64,000 bases of DNA from Euptelea pleiosperma (lineage: Eukaryota > Streptophyta > Magnoliopsida > Ranunculales > Eupteleaceae): the NCBI GenBank assembly GCA_035048495.1, contig CM068552.1:20648154-20712153 (forward strand), given 5' to 3'. The notes under the pieces were generated by a model. It worked only from the letters and a program-made list of their open reading frames with translations, made no database searches and was not told the DNA's origin. The translations under genes and the position numbers were made by a program. Below, piece by piece: positions 43,918 to 55,279 of the stretch (position 1 is the stretch's first letter; every line of letters begins with the position of its first letter).

Positions 43918-44420
43918 CCCTTCTCTTTCTAAAACCTTTTTTTCTCTATTATCTGACTTTCTCTCTCTAGTTAATGTTCTCTAAAGTCACTTTCTCTCTC
44001 AAAATTTCCTCTCTCTCTACTTAGTTTATTTCTCTATCTTAATCTCTCAATTTTCTTGCTTTTTAGTTATTTGCTTTTACAAGTTAATTTTGATTCAAGC
44101 ATTGTAGTACTTTTTTAATCAATAAATAAAAATTTAGTTGGAATTATTTGTAGTTGTGCTCTCTTTTTCGTTAATGTTTTTATTATGAATTTGAGATAAT
44201 TCTTTCAAGCATGTTTTAAAGATCAACCCATCTCTCTCATCCGTCCATAATTCTCAGCATTTTTCCTACGTTTCTTAGTTCATTATTCTGTTAACCCTAA
44301 TCTCGAGTGTGGATTCGACATCTAACATGCTACTGTACAAGTCTAAATTTTTGCAGGTTTTAAAGTGAACCGAATTATAAATGTGTTGATCTAGGGTATT
44401 CGTAACCAACAATGCGAAAA
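43918..44420 (+). repeat. Unclassified LTR-like repeat family, copy II, right part
   Basis: Continues copy II after element A (its first five bases CCCTT are the target duplication). CT-rich leader, then ATCTCGAGTGTGGATTCGAC, TTTGCAGGTTTTAAAGTG and GTTGATCTAGGGTATTCG, collinear with 24700-25080 of copy I. Confidence 0.55.
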
Positions 44421-44429
44421 AACCCTAAA

Positions 44430-45925
44430 TCACTAGACATCAAAAATCACAATAGAAAGTCGAAAAGACAGGTTGATATCTCTTATTGTGTTTCGGTGAG
44501 TCTTTTGAGAACTGGGCTGATACTCATACCGGTCCAAAAGGGGTCAAAGTAAAGCGTTCCTTTTTAATTTTTAACACATGTTCATAAATATAAAAGACAT
44601 AGGAAAGTCATATCATAAAATAAATAAATCATTTCATCAATGAATCAATCATGTTATAAAGATAAAATGAGGACAAACCCTAAAAAATCAAGCCAGAACA
44701 AGCTTGTGTAAAAACCAAGTCAATAAAGCGATTAAAGTGATCAATAAGAATCTAGGGCTATCTATCCCTCCTACGAATAATCATCCACTTACTCGCATAC
44801 ATCCTTGTATGGATCATCAAATGGTGGATCTACCCAATCCTCCGATTCTTCATAGATATCGTCGGTCAAATCTGAAAAATATAATCGACAAACGCCATGA
44901 GTCCAAAAGGACTCAGTGTTCCACAAGTAGTCTGACGTGCACTTTATATCAACTAAGAGAATTTAAACATGCTAAACACATACGAGATAATCGTAATCAT
45001 GAATAAAATAAAGATCTGATAACATGCATGATAAATGTTCTCACCTCCTATATACACAAACTACACATGGGTCTCCGTCTCCTTCCCACACAAGGAGAGT
45101 GACCAAAATGTCCTTTTGCAGGAATAAAGTCTAGGGTCTTGCACCCTAGGGCTCCGAGCCCTTCTTAATTATATTAGGGCGCCCAGTAGGGCCACATCCC
45201 TCTAAGCATAACCATAGGGCACCCAGTTGGGCCACATCCCTACAAATCAAATCACACCTCATAATGCCCCAAATGCAAATAAGGCCATAGGCCAACATCA
45301 TAATATCAAAGGATATATAATCAACCAAAACCCAAATATCAATATCTTCTCATAGGAGCAGGGCCGTACGGTCCTCTTGTGATAACCCACCATGATCGAA
45401 CCCCTCATGTGGATCATCTATGGATCCCATGAGTGGATCAATCACATAGGTTCTCATAAGAGTGTCATGGTCGAAACCCTTCAATCATAATCATCGCAAT
45501 TTCATAATAACATCATCTCATAATCATGCTCAATTGCAGTCTCATAACATCTCATAATTCATGCTCAATTGCAGTCTCATAACGTCTCATAATTCATGCT
45601 CCATTCATAATCAATAATCACATATGACCAACATAAGTCATACATCACGAAAAACAATTAATCTAAACACAATTTTACATAATATAAAAAACATAAAAAT
45701 ATGTTGTACTCCATCTAATCGACATGGACAACACATTACACTTACTATTATACTTAAGTGGACTAATGTTAATTAGAAAATAACAATATTTTAACGCATG
45801 AAAATAGAAAATAAAGGAGTATAACTGAAATAAGAAACAGAGAAATGTATTTCACTCATACTGAGGTTGACCGTAGGACCATTGAAATTGAAGTTGCTAA
45901 GTTATTGAAGTGCTACATATTTGAC
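44430..45925 (-). mobile_element. Gypsy-like LTR fragment (minus orientation)
   Basis: On the minus strand the block with CCTAGGGTGCAAGACCCTAG and GGAAGGAGACGGAGACCC (about 45155-45070) resembles GGTATCCTAGGGTGAAAGG and GGAAGGAGATGGAGACCC in the LTR at 30880-30945. Short repeats occur: GGGCCACATCCCT at 45189 and 45233, and CATGCTCAATTGCAGTCTCA at about 45533 and 45567. No coding domain; ends not resolved. Confidence 0.45.
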
Positions 45926-45930
45926 AGGAG

Positions 45931-46212
45931 AATATTCTACTTGGATAGCATCACTTGAGATAGCTCGCAGCTCTTCATGGAAAAATGATAACCTATCTAA
46001 ACAAAAATATAGAAAAAATTGCAGAAGAATAAAAAAGAATAGAAATTATAACTTGAAAGAAAGGATTGAAACAATATTCTACTTGGATGGCATCACTTGA
46101 GATGGCTCACAACTCCTCATAGAAAAATGATAATCTATCTAGAAAAAAATCTAAAAAAAATCATAAAAAATAAAAGAGCAGAAATTATACCTAAAAGAAA
46201 GGATTGAAATAA
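45931..46212. repeat. Tandem duplication, period 142 bp
   Basis: AATATTCTACTTGGATAGCA at 45931 recurs as AATATTCTACTTGGATGGCA at 46073. Both units run through CACTTGAGAT-GCTC and end in GAAAGGATTGAAA. Confidence 0.85.
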
Positions 46213-46675
46213 ATTCAGAAATACTCATTCACAAAGGAAAAGGAAAATACATGTAAAGATATGAGAAACGTTAAATTCCTCATTAGTTTAAATGAATATT
46301 TTTCTTTTTTGTTGCGTCTAGCTTAAGGGTTTGTTTGGTTACTTGGAATTGAGGCAGCCTTGGATTTGTGATTCTTGTAATCACATATCTCTGTGTTTAA
46401 GAGGACCCAATTCTAAGAATTATATTTCCAAATCTGGCCTAATTCCCAGAATTAGAAGTTTTAGGGGGGAAAAGAAACTTCTAATTCGTCGACTTCTATT
46501 TTTGAGTGGAGAGAATTTATATCAAGCTCCAACTCTCACACTAAATTTTTACTCGTCCCTAGGTGGACATATAACCAAAAATCCGCAAATTGTTGAAAGA
46601 AGAGTCTGTAATGACATGAGCTATGCTCTCTCTCCTATTTTTCCCTAGGGTTTTCTTTGGCATCTTGTGTAAACT

Positions 46676-48390
46676 TTGATCCATTTGATTCTTCATCTCT
46701 ATCCTTCCCCTTCTTCCCCTTCTTCCCTTACTTTGGTGCGATTAGTGGTGGAGCCTTCGGACTCTTGCTTTATCTCGATGAATTTTTTCATTCCCCGGGC
46801 TTGTCTTGGGGAATCTGATTCTCTTCTTTCAACATCCATTCCTGATGGTAGACTTCCAGTTTCAATTTCTCCACTTAGCCATGAACATCTTCTTACATCG
46901 ATGGAGGTTCCTGTTCTTCCTCTAGAAATGCCGACTCCTCTCGAGGTTCAGTCGACCACTGAACCGGCAATGCTTGCCCCTTTGGCTTCTTTTAGCGCTA
47001 ACTCATCTCCTCCTTTACCACTCCCACCCGTTCCCACTTTTGCCCCATTGAAAACTTTTGTAGATGCTATCAGATCTCACAATCCCTCGATGCGAGAATA
47101 TTTACCCTTCCGACGCCAGGGAAACAAGGTGCTTTCCTTCGATCAAAGTCTCCAGATCCGTTGTAGATTGGGGTCTTGAGTATTGCAAACATGCTTTAGT
47201 TGGCCTATTGGATTTGACAAAGATGTCAGTAGCTGATGTCCATGAGCATGCATTGGAAATCTGGAATCCTTCTGGAGATTGGCGAGTTACACCTTGGGAA
47301 GAGGTTACATTATGATTAAACTATTCACTGAAGAAGAGCTCCATCGAATCTGGTGGGGAGGACCCTGGTTCTTTAGCTCGCAGATGCTTTGACTCTCTAG
47401 GTGGTCGGCTAATTTCAATCCTAATAATCATAAGCATTCCAAGGCGTTAGTCTAGGTCAAGTTCCCCGGGCTTAGTATGGAATACTAGAGGCCGAAAATC
47501 CTTCTAGCTATGGGTAAGACTCTTGGAAATTCGCTTCAAATTGCACAAATTCGGCTGAAAGAAATTTCGACTATTATGCCAGAGTACTTATGGATATAGA
47601 TCTATCTAATCCTATACCTGAGAAGATTTACGTTGTTGAAGTCGATGGATCCCTTGCTTTTTGGCAGAAAATCGAGATTGGTCGAGTTCCAAAATTTTGC
47701 AATCACTGCAAAACGGTTGGACACATCATTTCAGAATGTAGAATTATCAAGGCTCTTTGCTTGGAGAAGAATAATTCAGATGCGCTCATTCCTTCCTCCA
47801 GTGCTGATGCTCATAAGGTCAATTAGAACAAATGCAAAAGAAACCATATGAAGAATCAGCCTACCATTGAGGTTAAAGCTACCTCTGATTTGTTTGCCAA
47901 TACTTCCATCCATGTAGTGGATGCTGATCTGATTATAAGCATGGAAGTTCCTGCTACAAGTAACTTACCTCAATCGATTACTCTAGAAACCTCTTCTCAA
48001 TTTATCCATTCTGATTCTCAAAGTGATGCTGTTGAATCCTCTGTTTTGGATACTTGTGTTATTGTTCCTGACTCACAACCTTCTCAAAGTGTTGCTGATG
48101 TCCCATCCCAGATTGCAACTAATATCTCACCTCGGGTTCTTCACAAGGCATATGTTATTCTGGAAGCTATAGACCTTCTTTCTCTTGTGGACAATATGGC
48201 CAGCCCAACTTAGGATCATTTGTTTCCAGCCCTCAATATATTAACACATTCTCCAAATATTTTACTCTCCCCGAGAGCTCCTTGGTATCTGAAAACCAAG
48301 AAAGGTCAAGGTCCTCTACCTGGGTGGAAATCGCAAAATATCGCCCCACCTTACACTCGATCTAAAGTTGGTAAGTTACCAGCTACTAGA
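46676..48390 (+). pseudogene. LINE ORF1 remnant (DUF4283, CCHC knuckle)
   Basis: Starts near ATG 46676 or 46779. Proline- and serine-rich N-terminus, then TFVDAIRSHNPSMREYLP (about 47050). A frame change near 47130 leads to IKLFTEEELHRIWWGGPWFF (about 47310-47370), a DUF4283 signature. Then MDIDLSNPIPEKIYVVEVDG and GRVPKFCNHCKTVGHIISEC (47590-47745), a complete CX2CX4HX4C knuckle. A serine-rich tail ends near 48390 after two more frame breaks. ORF1 proteins of this type bind LINE RNA. Confidence 0.8.
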
Positions 48391-48409
48391 TAATTTTTTC
48401 ATTCTCTAT

Positions 48410-51400
48410 GAAGATCTTATTTTGGAATGCCAGAGGTTAGGCAAGTCCAAATTTTGTTAGCTTCCTCAAAGATTTAGTCTTAAAATCTCACCTTGATCTA
48501 GTTTGCATTGCTGAACCACTCATTAAACCCAGCAGGTTACCACCGAGCATTTGTACGCCTCTCAACCTTGACATTGACTTTATCTCCAATGATATATAGT
48601 GACAACCTATCTGGATTTTTTGGAGGGTTGGCCTTCCAAAACCATCTATCTTAACCTACACAAATCAACATATCACTGTGGTGATCAACAATTGTCTTGT
48701 CACAGTTGTGCGTGCCTTCTGCACTACGGCAGCCAAACGCATCCTTTGGGATGATCTTAAACTCATTAGTCTAGATGGTAGACCTTGGTTACTTATGGGA
48801 GACTTCAATGCAGTTCTCAGCCCTTCAGAGAAAGTTGGAGGTCTTGCTCCCATCAGGAGTTCTATGTCAGATTTTTGGAATATGGTTGATCACTACTGCT
48901 TGTTAGAGATCCAAAGAGCTGGGCTTCACTTCTCTTGGTCCAATAGACAACAAGGGTTCGCCGCATTCTTTGCCTCCTAGATCGGAATTTATGCAACCAA
49001 ACTTGGATGGATATGTTTCCTGGTTGGAAATACAGAATCTTGCCTCGTCTTCATTCCGACCACTTGACTCTTATAGGAGGTGGGTCTTCAATCCCCAAAC
49101 CATCTAACTCCCCATTTAGATGTCTTAAAATTTGGTGCTCTCACCCAACTTTCTTTGCGGTAGTTCATAATTGTTGGCATAAGGAGCTCTTGGGTAGTCC
49201 GAAGTATGTGGCTATCTAGAAACTCAAGAGGTTGAAGGACACTTTGAAATCTTGGAATCAAGAGATTTTTGGATTCACCAAAAAAGATGGATTTCAGTTT
49301 CAAGGAGTTCACCCTCTTACAAACTCAATTGGAAGAAAATCCTCTCAATGTTCAAATTGCAAGTGACATTGTCAAAGTTGAACTTGACATTTCCGATCTG
49401 AAACATCATGAAGAGCTACTCTAGCGCCAAAAATCAAGAGTTCGTTGGCTCCAAACTGGTGATAGGAACCAAATATTTCCACTCTTTTGTAAAAATCCGT
49501 CAAGGAGCCTCTCTTATCCATGATTACATACAGATTCTGGCACTATCATCATTGATCAAGATGGAATCAAATCTCATGCTGTTGATTATTTTACTTCCAA
49601 ATTTGCTCATCATCCATGCAACCTTCATGACGAGGTACTTGCTTTGATTCCCAATTTGGTCAACTCCAGCGATAATGACCTTCTTATCACTATTCCGGAT
49701 GCTCAAGAAGTGAAAGACACGGTTTTTTCCATGGATCCCGATAGTGCACCTGGTCCCGATTGCATTCAAGGGTTTTTTTCATCAAGATTGCTGGGAAATT
49801 GTGGACACGGATGTAACTAAGGCAATCATCTCATTTTTCAGATTGGGAAGAGCTCCTAAAGGGCAGAAATCTAGCTTTACTGTCCTCATTCCCAAAGAAG
49901 ACAATGCTTCAAAACTTGGGCAGTTTCGTCCAATCAGACTTAGTAATTTTCTCTTCAAAATTATTACAAAACTCATGGCCAATCGATTACTGAGCAATGT
50001 GCCTTCATGAAAGGGTGACATGTCCAGAGTAACATCGGATTGGCCTCCGAAATGATGAATGAATTGAAGAAAAAGAGAACTGGTGGAAATGCCGACATCA
50101 AGCTAGACATAACTGAAGTTTTTGACTCACTTAATTGGGAGTTGCTTTGGCAAGTGAGTGACAGTTCGCCTTTCATCCCTTGTCGTCTAAATGGGTCAAA
50201 AAATCTATCATGCACTCCAACCTTTCCATTCTCATCAATGGTGGTCCTTGTGGTTATTTTGAAGTAGGTAGAGGCCTTCAACAAGGAGACCCATTATCTC
50301 CCCTACTATTTGCTCTAGAGGAAGATGCACTTAGTTCAGCCCTCAGTTTGTTGGTTAACTGAGGTAAAATTCTTTCTATGGTCTCCTCTTCTATGTCTGA
50401 ACCTACTCACCTTCTATTTGCGGACAATGTCTTCATATTTGTTAATGGGAACAATAGAGGACTTCAACGAATTTGGTCATTCATGGATAAATACCAAGCA
50501 TCCTCCGGTCAAATCATCCACAAGCAAAAAAGTTCTTTTGTTCTTGGGAAGCATGGGCCCTTCTCGGAGGCGTGCTGTCTACGACCTTCTAGGAATTAAG
50601 GAAGGAACCCTCCCAATAAATATTTGGGTGTTCCCTTGGTGCAAGGAAAAATTTCTAGTTCAGCCCTTAGTTTGTTGGTTAACAAAATCAGGAAGCGCAC
50701 TTCAGGATGGGTGGGTAAACTACTTTCCTTCCAAGGAAGAGTAGTGCTAGCAAAGTCAGTACTCAACAACATACCTGTATATAATATGGCCATTTTCAAA
50801 TGGCCGGCCTACGTGATTGACGAATGTGAATTGATTGTGTGCAACTTCATTTGGCCTGGAGCCCCTCTACTTGGAAAATGGTTACAGTTGCTTGGGCCAA
50901 GGTTTGCAAACCTTTGGTAGAAGGTGGTCTCGGCATTAGACCTTACATGGAATTTCTTAGAGGGGACTGATGACTGGGTAGTTTTTATGAGAGGCAAATT
51001 CTCTACGAAATGTGGGGAACCTATCTCTTATCACAAGAGTTCGACTATATGGCCTCAGATTAAGCATGATATTCGACACCTTCAGCAACATCATACTTGG
51101 GTCGTTAGAAATGGCACTAGTATAGCTCTTTGGAAAGACCTGTGGGCGGGAGATTAATCATTTAGCAATGCTCTTCAACTAGCTCCTTTTTGGCGTGGCT
51201 TCAACACTAAATTGGGTGAGATGCAATTCAATGGTTGGTGGTCTTTCTCCCCTTCAACCAGAAACATTTTTCAGCAAGCTGGGCTCTCCATTAAGCTCCA
51301 AGGATTAGTCCTTCACCGTAACGATTTAATGGTCTGGAAAAATAGCATCAATGGCTCCTTCTTTGTGAAAGCATCCCATGAAGCGATTCGATCCCATTCT

Positions 51401-52436
51401 CCAAAGTCGTGCTGGAATAAATGGATTTGGCACTCAGGAATTCATCCTCGTTTTGGTGCTATTGCATGGAAGATTTTACATACAGCCTTCCCTACCGATG
51501 ATCAACTCCATAGAAGAGGTCTCCAACTCCCATCAAGGTGTTATTTATGTTGTTCCACTGGTGAAATGACTTCCCACTTGATGTTCACTTGTAGTTTTGC
51601 CTCTCAGATCTGGTCTAAATTTACGACAATGCTTGGGAGCTCCACAACGGTTCTAGATTGGTCCTCACTGCTCTCAGGTGCTAAGGGCAGTCCAATTTTT
51701 AAAATCGTTTGGCATGTGGGATCTATACTATGCCTTGTAGCATTGTGGAAAGCACGTAACAAAGCCCTCTTTGAAGGTATTTACATAACCGTTGACTGTT
51801 CTCTACAATGGGCGGTGCAAGGCATTCTTGATTTGGTTACTTCAACATGACCGACTCATTTCCTCGCTTCTGACAATAACATTTACTCTAATTTTGGTCT
51901 GATTCGAGTACTTCGGAAAGCCCCCACAATCAGGCCTTACTGCTGGATTCTTCCTTCATTGGATATCATCAAGAGTAATTCTGACGGAGCTTCGTGAAGC
52001 AATCCGGGTACAAGTGGCTTTGGTGTCGTCTATCGGAACAACCTAGGGAATGTGTGCGGAGTCCTCATTGCTGGTTTAGGAGTTGCAACTAGCTTCCTTG
52101 TTGAATGTTATGCTATTGTGGAGGGAGCATCCACAGCACTAGTCACGGTTGGAAAAAAAGTTTGGATCGAATCGGATTCCAAATCTGCAATCCAAGCTTT
52201 TACTAAAGATGTTATTCCTTGGTAAGTTTGTGCACAATGGGATTCCATCAAATTTGAATTCAGCTGGATTAAATTAAGTTCTACATGGAGGGAGGTTAAT
52301 TTTAGTGCCGATAGTTGTGCTAAACTTGGAGCTAATCTTCCAAATGAGACTTCTCAATGGTGGGATGGCTGTCCACCTTTCTTAACTATAGTGGAAGACT
52401 CGTCTAGAGTCTACTACAGATTCTTTTTTCTTTTTT
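48410..52436 (+). pseudogene. LINE ORF2 remnant (endonuclease, RT, zf-RVT, RNase H)
   Basis: Begins ATG at 48410 (MKILFWNARG). Endonuclease: DLVCIAEPLIKP (about 48500), DLKLISLDGRPWLLMGDFNA (48750-48810), HFSWSNRQQG. RT: SAPGPDCIQGFF (about 49745), FTVLIPKEDNASKLGQFRPI (49875-49940), LDITEVFDSLNWELLW (about 50105), [16 protein letters not shown] (50270-50320). The catalytic box at 50417-50428 reads FADN, so one of the two Asp is lost. Zinc finger CYLCCSTGEMTSHLMFTC (51540-51595). RNase H with SNSDGAS (about 51973-51993), ESDSKSAI and FSADSCAKLGA (about 52300-52335). At least eight stops or frame shifts. Confidence 0.87.
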
Positions 52437-52459
52437 GATAAGTTATCTACTACATATTC
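52410..52459 (-). mobile_element. Tail-only LINE insertion inside the older LINE 3' end
   Basis: TCTACTACAGATTC (52410-52423) and TCTACTACATATTC (52446-52459) differ at one base and flank 22 nt: T-rich then GATAAGTTA. On the minus strand this is TAACTTATC plus an A-rich tail. The LINE in PSI1 intron 1 ends in the same ACTTATC plus poly-A, so that family is the likely source. Confidence 0.62.
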
Positions 52460-52621
52460 CAGATCTGATGTTCTTTTTTTCTGTTATCTTTCTCCTCTTT
52501 TCCTTTTCTCTTCTTTCTTTTTCTTTTCTTTGTATTCAGGATGATGGGTTTCTTCCATCTACTTGAATCTTTGTATATTCCCCTTTCCCCCTTTTAATAC
52601 AATACTCTTAAGTAAAAAAAA

Positions 52622-53080
52622 GTGTGTTTTACTGGTTGATTTTTAATCGTGGGATATCTAGCATTATTTGGGGTACTCAGATACGATGGTTAGAAAATTT
52701 TAATCTGCATGATTTTTAGCATGTAGGTCCACCTAAGGATGGGACAAACATTTATATGGTCCATGTTCTCTAATAATGTGCCACGTGGCTCATACTATGG
52801 CTTGTCATCAACATATTATAAATTTGTAACCCTTGGATGTGTCTTTTATGGGTTGATTTTTAACTGTGGATATCTAGCATTACTTGGGGTACTCAGATCC
52901 AAAGGTTAGAAATTTTAATCAACCTAATTTTTAGCATGTAGGTCCACCTAGGGATGGCACAAACATCTATACGATCCATTGCCTCTAATAATGTGCTACG
53001 TGGCTTATATTGTGGTCCATCATCAACAAATTACAAATTTGTAACCATATATTGGTGTCTTTTATGGGTTGATTTTTAAC
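52622..53080. repeat. Tandem repeat, period about 219 bp
   Basis: The unit beginning GTGT-TTTACTGGTTGATTTTTAA near 52624 recurs at 52844, and a third copy starts at 53063 but is cut after about 18 bp by the LTR fragment. Shared inner words include ATCTAGCATTA-TTGGGGTAC and TTTTTAGCATGTAGGTCCAC. Confidence 0.82.
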
Positions 53081-54950
53081 TGATACCACTTTGTCACGCC
53101 CTGAAATCCGGGTTCCCGACCCGACCCGATTACTCGTGGATCAGCCCGTTTACCCAAATCCAGGGTGTGATAAAAATTTAATGATTACTATCCTACCTAC
53201 TAACTCGGTTCTAACCCAGTGAACTCAGTCCCGGTGGACTCAATCCTAACCTAGTGAGCTCGATTCCATCCTAGTGGATTCAATACTACAATCTTATTAT
53301 AAATTTAGTTTAGTTTAAACGTATGTTAATTATTCAATTATGCGGAAGCGTTTCAACCCCTAAGATAGATTATGATTTATCAAATAGCAAAATTCATCAA
53401 ATAAACCAACCATTCTATAATCATCTATTAAACTGAATAAGAAGTGTTACAATTTGAAATGACCCAATGTCACTCATAAAATAAAAATAATAAACATACA
53501 GAAATAAGGTTCATTCATGATGAGGATGTCTAGATCTCCTCCGAACCACCATCCCTATAATTGAGGCCATCACCTGTTGCCTCGGTTCTATACTCATCCT
53601 CCCATGCTTCCCCATCCTCGGTCTCCTCGTCCTCTATAACATCTAAGTACCGGCAAAAGCTGTGAGCTAAAAGCCCAGTAGAAAATCCACAGTACAAGGA
53701 TTTACAAGAATATCGAATTAGCATGTCATTCTTTATCATGCTTGCATTCCAATCATAAATGCTCATAATTTTTAATAATTATAATCATGGCACAAACAGT
53801 AAAAATAAACCGTATGATCTAAGGTATTTACTTTTATACTCTAACCCATCGCGAGGTTTCCTTCTCCTTCCCACGCCGGGAGCAGCTCGTAAGCTCTTCT
53901 ATAAGGGGTTCAGGACTTTTCACCCAAAGGCTCTAGGCCTTTCTTGCTTGAAAATAAATCGTTCTTCGTACAATAAATTAATCGAATGATATACGTCTCC
54001 ACGATTTGATAATCAGATAAAATCATTAATAATCAATCATTCCCATGTCTCAGTATTTATCATACTATAATTCTCAATCACATCCATAGATCTCATGCCA
54101 TTTTTCTCATATTATCATCATCGTATAATTATCAATACACAACCATGAATAAAAATCGACATCCCTTCGGCGTACGAATATTTATCATGAAATTTTAAAA
54201 GATATAAAGAGGGAAGAAAACAATTGATAATGCATATAAGTTTGAATTACAAGCAAATACAAATATCACATGTGAATTCTAATTTCATTTCAACCTTGTA
54301 CCTACATCGGATTGGATCTTTAATGGAGGTAGAAAATTATGTAAATTCTAAAAGTGCTTAGATGGAACTCTCATTGGAGTATGTGATTCCCCTCGGTGTC
54401 CCCTTCGATTTTTCCTTCTAACTCAAGTGTGATCGGGTTTTAGATGAAGGTCGATAGGAGCTTTCTTTTTTCTCTCTAATGGAGTTTTTCTCTTTTCTCT
54501 AATACGTTTCTCTCTCCCTAAAGCTCTCCATAAATTTTGGTAAAGGTGGTTGAGTTTTGTGGAATGAATCTCTAATGCTTATTCAATAAATAGATTGGTT
54601 TGACTTTTAAAAACATTCAAAATTTAAAATCTTTCATCTCAAAGATTGGGTTGAGGGAGGATTCCCTCATTCAACTCTCCCAGATCCATAAATAAAGGAA
54701 ATGAAAAGTGATATTATTACTCTCAATGTGGTGAACTTTTCAACCCTCTAAAACTCTTATTTTTAATTAATTATAGGTTAGAAATGGGCCCAAGGCCCAT
54801 ATGTATCCACTAGGCTTCATTTAAGATTATTTTTAAGCTCAAAAGGGTCTCTAAATTGGCCCTACTGGCCCACCCAACAATTATAACTCAATCAAACATG
54901 AAATTACTTATATTAATAATTTAATATTTATTAATTATACATTATGTTGG
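53081..54950 (-). mobile_element. Gypsy LTR 5' fragment with primer site
   Basis: Minus strand: LTR ends GGATTTCAGGGCGTGACA at 53092 and the primer site TGGTATCAG follows at 53088-53080. Internal sequence is missing; the 219-bp tandem repeat abuts directly. GGGCCTTGGGCCCATTTC (about 54800) and the TTAAATGAAGCCTA word (about 54830) match the plus-oriented LTR at 28440-28500. TATA-like TATTTATTGAATAA near 54590. Short GTGGACTCAAT/GTGAACTCAGT repeats at 53215-53285. The upstream (U3) end is lost beyond about 54950. Confidence 0.7.
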
Positions 54951-55257
54951 AAATTGCGCCATTATGCGCGAATCATCTTAATTTGTTTAATTACCCTATT
55001 AATTTTCCCAAGACTGAAAATGTGTCTATTAAATATCAAATTTCACATGTGGGTCCCATTATTCATGGAAACCCTAATTCGGGCCTTAAAAATAAGAAAA
55101 ATAAACTTGGTGAGATTATAGAGTCTATTAATGTGTATGATCATGCAGAAAATGTCAGTTCGTCGTTCTGACGTCAAATGGATGTGTTTTGAATGAGTTT
55201 AGTCCAATTATATTCTCATGGGTCCTGCCACTAGAAATTTTATTTTTCTCTTATTAG
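54951..55257. other. Unassigned spacer
   Basis: About 300 bp between the LTR fragment and the hAT terminus. It contains a 75-codon open frame (54944-55171) with no family motif. Confidence 0.35.
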
Positions 55258-55279
55258 TAGGGCTGCAACTCGGGTGGGT

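Larger units (their letters stand above)
46320..52621 (+). mobile_element. Near full-length LINE with RNase H, inactivated
   Basis: Contains a leader, ORF1 remnant, ORF2 remnant and a short 3' region ending in AATACAATACTCTTAAGT plus A8 at 52614-52621. Order and domains (DUF4283 and CCHC in ORF1; endonuclease, RT, zf-RVT and RNase H in ORF2) fit plant L1-type LINEs with a C-terminal RNase H. The 5' border is not fixed and no target duplication was found. A related 5' copy is at 18775-20370. Confidence 0.82.

Noticed and set aside
54944..55171. 75-codon plus-strand frame between the LTR fragment and the hAT end
   Set aside because: No motif, no start context and no homologous partner in the window; too short to call a gene.
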